The notes beneath the pieces are model-generated. The model worked only from the letters and a program-made list of their open reading frames with translations, was not told where the DNA came from and made no database searches. A program made the translations under genes and the position numbers. DNA of 64,000 nucleotides from DASUAS01 sp963809795 (lineage in GTDB: Bacteria > Actinomycetota > Acidimicrobiia > IMCC26256 > DASPTH01): assembly GCA_963809795.1 (NCBI GenBank), contig CAWELN010000006.1, forward strand, positions 248,001-312,000, given 5' to 3'. Shown here piece by piece: positions 58,678 through 64,000 of the stretch (within the stretch, counting starts at the first letter, position 1; each line of letters begins with the position of its first letter).

Positions 58678-59961
58678 ATGGACTTGCTCACCGCCGCCAA
58701 GAACATCGCTCACCGCGTCGAGGCCGAGTCGTCACGACACGACGTACCCGTCGCGGTCACCGTCATCGACATCCACGGCAACGTCGTACTCACCCACCGC
58801 ATGACGGGAGCGCCCGCGTTCTCCCTCGAGCTCTCCGAGCGAAAGGCCTACACGTCCGCCCTCGTCGGCATGCGCACCGCGGACCTCGTCCCCCTCGTGC
58901 AACCAGGCGCGGAGCTCTATCCCCTCCTCGCCGTCTCCGGCGGTCGATACTCCGCGATGGGCGGCGGCGTGCCGCTCACCAGCGACGGCACGCTGATCGC
59001 CGGCGTCGGAGTCAGCGGCGGGACGACCGAGCAGGACGTTGCCATCGTCGAAGCCGCGATGATCGATCCCAACCCCCCGGGCCCGACCGGGCCATCGGCG
59101 GCCCGGGTGCCGGTCGGGTACACCGAACAGAAAGCCCGCGTCGGCGACGTCGCGATCAACTACGTGCGGGGCGGGAACGGGCCGACGCTGGTGTTGCTGC
59201 ACGGATACCCGGAGAGCTGGTACGAGTGGCGTGAGCTGCTGCCGGAGCTCGCCAAGCAGTACACGGTGATCGCGCCGGATCTGCGCGGTGCCGGGGCCAG
59301 TGATGCCCCCGCCGACGGATACGACAAGAAGACCATGGCCGCCGACATCCACGGGCTCCTGACCCAGCTCGGCCTGGCCGACGACATACGGCTGGTCGGC
59401 CATGACATCGGCACGACGGTCGCCTACGCCTACGCCGCCGCGCACCCCAGCGAGGTGACCAGGCTGGTGCTGTCCGAATCACCGCTGCCCGACGAAGGCC
59501 TGTACCAGTTCCCGTCGCTGACCTCGAACGGCCCCGGCTTCTGGAACTTCGGGTTCTTCAGCAACCTCAACGGTCTCCCCGAAGACATCATCACCGGCCA
59601 CGAGGACATCTGGGTGGCCCGGTTCATCGACGCACTCGAGGTTCACAAGGACGCCATCGGCCCCGCGCAGGTGCGGGAGTACGCAAGCCATCTGCGCGAC
59701 CCGGCGCACCTGCGCGCCAGCTTCGAATGGTTCCGAGCGTTCCCCAAGGACGTGAAGGACAACGCCGAATACATCAAGACCAGGCTGCCCATGCCGGTGC
59801 TCGCGGTCGGCGCGCAGGGCAGTCTCGGCGACGTCGTGCCCAACCAGATCCGCCGCTACGCCACCGACATGACCGGCATCGTCATCGAGGACTGCGGCCA
59901 CTGGATCTACGAGGAGCAGCCACAGCAGATCCTCGAACCACTCTGCCAATTCCTTCGGTAG
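58678..59961 (+). CDS. GlcG/HbpS-like domain fused to an epoxide hydrolase-like alpha/beta hydrolase
   Basis: 427 residues with two domains in one intact frame. Residues 1-130 are a GlcG/HbpS-type (PF03928) domain: LLTAAKNIAHRVEAESSRHD, VTVIDIHGNVVLTHRMTGAP, SGGRYSAMGGGVPL and IAGVGVSGGTTEQDVAIVEA. A Pro-rich linker (131-146) leads to an alpha/beta hydrolase: GPTLVLLHGYPESWYEWREL, LVGHDIGTTVAYAYAA (Asp nucleophile elbow) and VIEDCGHWIYEEQPQQILEP (His). GlcG/HbpS domains bind haem or small ligands or occur alone; epoxide hydrolase-type domains open epoxides or act as dehalogenases. ATG at 58678 follows GGAAGGA. This fusion is unusual. Confidence 0.85.
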   Translation: MDLLTAAKNIAHRVEAESSRHDVPVAVTVIDIHGNVVLTHRMTGAPAFSLELSERKAYTSALVGMRTADLVPLVQPGAELYPLLAVSGGRYSAMGGGVPLTSDGTLIAGVGVSGGTTEQDVAIVEAAMIDPNPPGPTGPSAARVPVGYTEQKARVGDVAINYVRGGNGPTLVLLHGYPESWYEWRELLPELAKQYTVIAPDLRGAGASDAPADGYDKKTMAADIHGLLTQLGLADDIRLVGHDIGTTVAYAYAAAHPSEVTRLVLSESPLPDEGLYQFPSLTSNGPGFWNFGFFSNLNGLPEDIITGHEDIWVARFIDALEVHKDAIGPAQVREYASHLRDPAHLRASFEWFRAFPKDVKDNAEYIKTRLPMPVLAVGAQGSLGDVVPNQIRRYATDMTGIVIEDCGHWIYEEQPQQILEPLCQFLR

Positions 59962-60058
59962 CACCGACACGTCGGCTGCCCGCTGTGGGTCGATGGGCGG
60001 AGGACCTACGTTGGAAGGTTCCAGGGTGCCCTCGCGTGTCGGGAGGTGTTCGGCTCGC

Positions 60059-61834
60059 ATGTCACCGCGCGTCGCGACACTCGTGTCGGTCAACGTCGGC
60101 ATGCCACGGGAGGTCAGTTGGCAGGGCCGGACCGTGTTCACGGGAATCTGGAAGGAGGCGGTTCAAGGTTCGCGACTGGTCCGGCGGCTGAACGTCGACG
60201 GCGACGGCCAGGGCGATCTCGCCGGGCACGGAGGCGAGCAGCGCGCCGTGTACGTGTATCAGCTCGACTCCTACGACTATTGGCGCGAGCAGCTCCACCG
60301 CGACGACTTCGTCTTCGGCCAGTTCGGTGAGAACTTCACGGTTGACGGGCTCGGCGACCACGAGGTGTGCATCGGCGACCGCTACCGCATCGGCTCGGCG
60401 TTGTTCGAGGTCACACAGCCACGCGTGACGTGTTACCGGGTCGGTGTTCGCATGGACGAGCCGCGCATGCCCGCGCTGCTCACCGGTCACGGTCGCCCCG
60501 GCTTCTACCTCCGGGTCCTCGAAGAAGGTGCGGTGCGAGCCGGCGACGACATCGTCGAGGTCGCGACCGGGACGGAACGGATGACGGTCGCGACCCTCAA
60601 CGCACTGCTGTACGTGGACCGCCGCCCCGACCCCGAGCTGCTCGAGCGAGCGCTGCGGATCCCTGCCCTCAGCCCGGGCTGGCAGGCCTCGTTGCGCGCG
60701 CTGCTCGAGCAGCACCGCCGCGGTGCGCAAGGCGGCGGGAACGCGGGCCTGGCATCCGCGGGTCCGCCACCGGCATGGCCCGGCTTCCGGACCCTGCGGG
60801 TGGTCGCGAAGCAATCGGAGAGCGCCACCGTGCTCTCACTCGAGCTCGAAGCCGACGACGGCGCGCCGCTGCCGCGCGCGCGTCCGGGACAGTTCGTCAC
60901 CCTCAAGCTCGAACCCGGTGGCGACGCGGCCCCGATGGTGCGCAGCTATTCGCTGTCGGGCCCGCCGGGCAGTGCGCGCTACCGGATCACGGTCAAGGTC
61001 GAACCGCACGGAGCGGCCGGCCGGTACCTGCGAGCGACGGTCGACGTCGGTGACCACGTCGAGGTCGCGGCACCGCGCGGACAATTCACGCTCGACGAGG
61101 ACGCACGGCCCATCGTGCTGGTCAGCGCGGGCGTCGGCGTGACACCCGTGCTCGCGATGCTCCACGCACTCCATGACAGCCGGTCGACGCGCGACATCTG
61201 GTGGCTCCACGGCACGCGCAACGGCCCCGAGCACACCTTTGCCCAGGAGACGAGGTCGCTGCTGGCGACGCTCTCCCATGCGCACAGCCGCGTGTGGTAC
61301 AGCCGACCCGGTCCTGACGACCGCCCTGGCACCGACTACGACGAGGTCGGACACATCACGCCCGAAGGCATCGCGGCAACGGGAGCGCCGACCGACAGCG
61401 AGTTCTACCTGTGCGGCCCGGCTCCGTTCATGACCGCGATCCGTGCGGGCCTCGATGCGCTTGGCGTGTTGCCCGCGCGTGTGCACACCGAGGCGTTCGG
61501 GGCAGAGGCTCCGATCACGCCCGGCGTCGTCCCGCACGCCACTCGGCCGCCACACCCGCCGGAAGGCGACGCGGGTACCGGCCCGCTCATCTCGTTCGTG
61601 CGGACAGGCTTGAACGTCCGCTGGGACGACACGTTCGCCTCCATCCTCGAGCTCGCCGAAGCATGCGACGTGCCGGTCCGGTGGTCGTGCCGGACCGGGG
61701 TGTGCCACACGTGCGAGACGGGGCTGCTCGACGGCGCCGTCGCCTACACCCCGGAACCGCTCGAGCCGCCGGCGACGGGCAACGTCCTGGTGTGCTGCTC
61801 TCAGCCGGGTACCGACCTCGCGGTCGATCTCTGA
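60059..61834 (+). CDS. MOSC domain-ferredoxin reductase-2Fe-2S ferredoxin fusion protein
   Basis: 591 residues from ATG 60059. The MOSC domain (about 1-170) has TGIWKEAVQGSRLVRRLNVD, FGQFGENFTVDGLGDHEVCI and VTQPRVTCYRVGVRMDEPRM, the last holding the Cys that binds molybdenum cofactor in MOSC proteins. A reductase part (about 245-480) has MVRSYSLSGPPGSARYRITV (FAD) and VLVSAGVGVTPVLAMLHALH (NAD). The C-terminal ferredoxin (about 505-591) has C-x4-C-x2-C in CRTGVCHTCETG plus a distal CC. This is a known architecture for molybdenum-linked N-oxide or hydroxylamine reduction. It follows the fusion gene by 97 bases. Confidence 0.88.
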   Translation: MSPRVATLVSVNVGMPREVSWQGRTVFTGIWKEAVQGSRLVRRLNVDGDGQGDLAGHGGEQRAVYVYQLDSYDYWREQLHRDDFVFGQFGENFTVDGLGDHEVCIGDRYRIGSALFEVTQPRVTCYRVGVRMDEPRMPALLTGHGRPGFYLRVLEEGAVRAGDDIVEVATGTERMTVATLNALLYVDRRPDPELLERALRIPALSPGWQASLRALLEQHRRGAQGGGNAGLASAGPPPAWPGFRTLRVVAKQSESATVLSLELEADDGAPLPRARPGQFVTLKLEPGGDAAPMVRSYSLSGPPGSARYRITVKVEPHGAAGRYLRATVDVGDHVEVAAPRGQFTLDEDARPIVLVSAGVGVTPVLAMLHALHDSRSTRDIWWLHGTRNGPEHTFAQETRSLLATLSHAHSRVWYSRPGPDDRPGTDYDEVGHITPEGIAATGAPTDSEFYLCGPAPFMTAIRAGLDALGVLPARVHTEAFGAEAPITPGVVPHATRPPHPPEGDAGTGPLISFVRTGLNVRWDDTFASILELAEACDVPVRWSCRTGVCHTCETGLLDGAVAYTPEPLEPPATGNVLVCCSQPGTDLAVDL

Positions 61835-61861
61835 ACGAGTGCCGTCCACGACGGGCTCGGT

Positions 61862-62635
61862 TCAGAAGGCCATGAAGCCGCCGCCGTCGACCATCAGGGT
61901 CTGGCCGGTCATGTAGCGCGCCAGGTCGCTGGCGAGGAACACGGCCACCGGGCCGATGTCGGGCTCGGGGTCGCCGATGCGGCGCAACGGTGTGCGTCCG
62001 ACGAGGAGTCCGTCGGTGAAGACGGGGCTGGTCTCGGCCACCGTCTCCATCGCCGGGGTCATGGCGACGGGCCCGATGCAGTTGACGCGCACACCCGCGG
62101 GGCCCCATTCGCGGGCCAGGCTCTTGGCCAGCCCGCGCTGCGCGGCCTTGGCCACGCCGTAGGCGGGGAGGTAGGGACTGCCCTCGACGCCGGCGGCCGA
62201 CGTCAGCAGGATCAGTGATCCCTGCGCGCGCTCGAGGTGCGGGTACGCAGCGTGCGCGCACAGGTACGACGCCCGCACCGCGGTGCCGAGCATCGCCTGC
62301 CAGGTGTCGTCGGGGACGTCCTCGATGGCGCGTGGATCGCCGACGGGCGCGAGCGCGTTGTGCACCATCACGTCGAGCGCGCCGAACTCGGACACCGCGA
62401 GGTCGACCGCGGCGTCGACGTCGGTCCGGTCGGTCACGTCGCAACGCACCGACCGCGCTTCGCCGCCCCTCGCCGCGATCTCCGCGGCGACGACGTCACC
62501 CGTCTCCGTCCGCCGAGCGGCGATGACGACCCGAGCGCCGTGCGTCGCGCACGCCAACGCGATGCCCCGGCCGACGCCGCCACCGGCACCGGTCACGATC
62601 ACGGTGCGGCCATCCAGCAGCGCGCCCGCGGTCAC
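61862..62635 (-). CDS. Short-chain dehydrogenase/reductase (SDR), active-site complete
   Basis: 257-residue classical SDR from GTG 62635. TVIVTGAGGGVGRGIALACA is the NAD(P) motif (residues 10-29), HNALAPVGDP the NNAG equivalent, and LLTSAAGVEGSPYLPAYGVA followed by KAAQRGLAKSLAREWG provide Ser, Tyr and Lys. The tail ARYMTGQTLMVDGGGF nearly matches that of the SDR at 63387-64000. The start overlaps the stop of the degenerate SDR at 62632 by four bases, so the active and inactive-looking subunits are made together, like BbsC/BbsD pairs. Third of three SDRs in the operon. Confidence 0.9.
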   Translation of the reverse strand: MTAGALLDGRTVIVTGAGGGVGRGIALACATHGARVVIAARRTETGDVVAAEIAARGGEARSVRCDVTDRTDVDAAVDLAVSEFGALDVMVHNALAPVGDPRAIEDVPDDTWQAMLGTAVRASYLCAHAAYPHLERAQGSLILLTSAAGVEGSPYLPAYGVAKAAQRGLAKSLAREWGPAGVRVNCIGPVAMTPAMETVAETSPVFTDGLLVGRTPLRRIGDPEPDIGPVAVFLASDLARYMTGQTLMVDGGGFMAF

Positions 62636-63315
62636 AGGCCCATCCAGGTGCCACCGTCGGCGACGAGGGTGCCGGCGGTGAGGAAGTGCGCGTCGGGGTC
62701 GTCGAGCAGGGCGATCAACGGTGCGAGGTCGGTCGACGGGTCGCCGGCGTGCCCGAACGCCGGCGTCGACAACGAGATGGCACGGGTGAGCGCATCGGCG
62801 GTGCCCGGCTCGACCCAGTGGTGTGGGGCGGCGGCGACCGTGTTCACGGTCACGCCGTCGGCGCCCCACTGGCGGCCACAACCCTTGGCCAGCACCCGCA
62901 CGCCTTCCGCGACCGCGGCCAGCATCGAGAACTCGGCCGCGCCGGCCATGCCGACGGTCGGGACCACGAACACGAGGCTGCCGGCGCTGGCTCGCAGCGG
63001 CTCGGCCGCGGCACGGGCCAACCACCACGCCGCGGTCAGGCTCCGCTCACACCCGGCCGCCCACGCGTCCTCGTCGAGGTCCATGAACCGGTGCGGCGCC
63101 ACCGTGCCCGGCGCCAACCAGGTGTGCACGACCTGGTCGATGCCGCGCAGGCGGCGGTGCGCGGTCGCCAGCGCGTCGACCACCTCCGCTTCGGACCCGA
63201 AGCCGCACTCGAGCGGGAGGGCGGCGACGCCGAGCTCGTCGAGGCCGTCGAGCAGCCCGTCGGCGAGCGCGCCGGTCCCGGTGACGACCGCGCTGCGGCC
63301 GGTGATGGGTCGCAC
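62632..63315 (-). CDS. Degenerate SDR-fold protein lacking catalytic and cofactor residues
   Basis: 227 residues from GTG 63315. The SDR fold is recognisable (LVADGGTWMGL at the C terminus, GCGRQWGADGVTVNTVAAAP before it). The glycine motif reads VTGTGALADGLLDGL instead of TGxxxGxG, and the catalytic block reads VPTVGMAGAAEFSMLAAVAE. There the expected Ser, Tyr and Lys positions hold Thr, Phe and Ala. It therefore probably does not catalyse and may be a structural subunit. It is 71 bases downstream of the SDR at 63387 and overlaps the active SDR at 61862-62635. Confidence 0.8.
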   Translation of the reverse strand: MRPITGRSAVVTGTGALADGLLDGLDELGVAALPLECGFGSEAEVVDALATAHRRLRGIDQVVHTWLAPGTVAPHRFMDLDEDAWAAGCERSLTAAWWLARAAAEPLRASAGSLVFVVPTVGMAGAAEFSMLAAVAEGVRVLAKGCGRQWGADGVTVNTVAAAPHHWVEPGTADALTRAISLSTPAFGHAGDPSTDLAPLIALLDDPDAHFLTAGTLVADGGTWMGL

Positions 63316-63386
63316 GTCAGGCGAGGGCGGGCTCCGCCCGCCTCGCCGGTGGGACGGAGTGAGCGGATGCGAACGACGGTGACATG

Positions 63387-64000
63387 TCAGATGAGCATGA
63401 TGGCGCCGCCGTCGGCCATCAGGGTCTGGCCGGTCATGTAGCGACTGGCGTCCGACAGCAGGAACTGCACGACCGGTCCGATGTCGTCCTCGGCGTCGCC
63501 GTCGCGGGGGATCGGCTGGTTCGCGTACGTCTCGGCGAACATCCGCGCGCGCACGGGATCGTCCTCCTCGGGCGGCACGCGGTGCGCGGCGGACACCGGG
63601 CACAGGCAGTTCACGGTGATGCCGAACTTGCCCCACTCGCGGGCGGCCGAGCGGGTGAGGGCGCGGATCGCCTCCTTCGACGACGCGTAGGGCGCGTACC
63701 CCACCGCACCCAGGAGCGCGGCGTTCGAACCCATGGTCACGATCCGTCCTCGCCCCTGGTCCCGCATGTGCGGGAAGACCGCCTGCATGCCCCAGAGCGT
63801 GCCTTTGGGCCCGGTGTTCAGCAACACATCCATGTCGTGCTCGGTGATCTCGGCGAACGGCGTGACCGAACGGAAGGTCTGCGCGTTGGCGACGAGACCG
63901 TCGACGCGTCCGAACTCGGCCAGGGTGCGCTCGACCAGCGCGAAGGCGCCGTCGCGGTCGGCCACGTTGAGGGTCGTCGACAGGTGGGGCGCGCCGACCT
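63387..64000 (-). CDS. Short-chain dehydrogenase/reductase (SDR), N terminus beyond the right edge
   Basis: About 203 C-terminal residues visible; the Rossmann glycine motif lies outside the window. VANAQTFRSVTPF is the NNAG block, IVTMGSNAALLGAVGYAPYA with SSKEAIRALTRSAAREWG gives Ser, Tyr and Lys, and SRYMTGQTLMADGGAIMLI the tail. A long loop VSAAHRVPPEEDDPVRARMF follows the catalytic helix. The tail is nearly the same as in the SDR at 61862-62635, showing paralogy. It is first among the three same-strand SDR genes visible here. Confidence 0.9.
   Translation of the reverse strand, partial: VGAPHLSTTLNVADRDGAFALVERTLAEFGRVDGLVANAQTFRSVTPFAEITEHDMDVLLNTGPKGTLWGMQAVFPHMRDQGRGRIVTMGSNAALLGAVGYAPYASSKEAIRALTRSAAREWGKFGITVNCLCPVSAAHRVPPEEDDPVRARMFAETYANQPIPRDGDAEDDIGPVVQFLLSDASRYMTGQTLMADGGAIMLI

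Noticed and set aside
1..64000. tRNA, rRNA, CRISPR arrays, transposons and riboswitches
   Set aside because: I looked for T-loop and cloverleaf patterns, regularly spaced repeats, transposase-like frames and long conserved leader structures and found nothing convincing.

Overview
The window is high-GC DNA (by eye roughly 70%) with many GTG starts and very frequent 4-bp start/stop overlaps. It is packed with acyl-CoA, flavin, P450, short-chain dehydrogenase (SDR) and amidohydrolase genes. There is also a mycothiol-dependent-type isomerase, two luciferase-like (LLM) oxidoreductases of F420 or flavin type, and DUF2277 and DUF6328 proteins. This mix points to an actinobacterium. A soil or aquatic Acidimicrobiia-like lineage is my best guess, but that is inference from gene families only. 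I saw no rRNA, tRNA, CRISPR array, transposase or phage gene. Coding density is very high and no gap exceeds about 210 bases.

Layout. 1-7.4 kb: the 5' part of a phosphoketolase gene, small membrane proteins, malonyl-CoA decarboxylase, a coupled Baeyer-Villiger monooxygenase (BVMO)/P450 pair, and a group of small stress or signalling proteins (STAS, zinc ribbon, DUF6328). 7.5-14.6 kb: a frameshifted thioesterase, an LLM oxidoreductase, a twice-frameshifted acyl-CoA dehydrogenase and an amidohydrolase. Facing them is a four-gene minus-strand operon (enoyl-CoA hydratase, nitroreductase, MsrP-like molybdoenzyme, flavin reductase). 14.7-22.6 kb: two convergent catabolic operons that both contain an alcohol dehydrogenase translationally coupled to a VOC protein. 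One continues into an acyl-CoA ligase; the other starts with an SDR and a long, 4-hydroxyacetophenone-monooxygenase-like BVMO. 22.7-34 kb: mixed single genes (AcuI-type reductase, homocysteine methyltransferase, aromatic hydroxylase, epoxide hydrolase, TrmO, PAP2-like protein, membrane-anchored cupredoxin, GlsB). 34-40.6 kb: acyl-CoA ligase divergent from an amidohydrolase/CitE-like pair, then an orphan CoxL-type molybdenum hydroxylase subunit. 40.7-45.7 kb: a fully overlapping six-gene operon (SDR, acyl-CoA ligase, enoyl-CoA hydratase, DUF35, thiolase/Ltp2-like, small alpha/beta-barrel protein) that reads as a side-chain activation and cleavage module. 45.7-49.9 kb: SDR, cyclopropane-synthase-like methyltransferase, and an AraC regulator divergent from an NmrA/DUF1772 pair. 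49.9-54.9 kb: a five-gene oxidative operon (zinc alcohol dehydrogenase, LLM, phytanoyl-CoA dioxygenase-like, P450, dienelactone hydrolase). 55-61.8 kb: a LysR regulator and several hydrolase, hydratase and reductase genes, including two multidomain fusions. 61.9-64 kb: three SDRs in tandem, the middle one lacking its catalytic and cofactor residues.

Together the genes look like catabolic equipment for cyclic ketones, terpenoids, steroids or fatty acyl side chains: oxygenation (BVMO, P450, Fe/2OG), ester or lactone hydrolysis, CoA activation, hydration and carbon-carbon cleavage. No substrate can be fixed from sequence.

A striking technical feature is the number of reading-frame breaks in otherwise well conserved genes. 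Every one I could align by protein logic fits a single extra base, which suggests residual sequencing insertions, although real decay cannot be excluded. Those genes are marked as frame-broken below.
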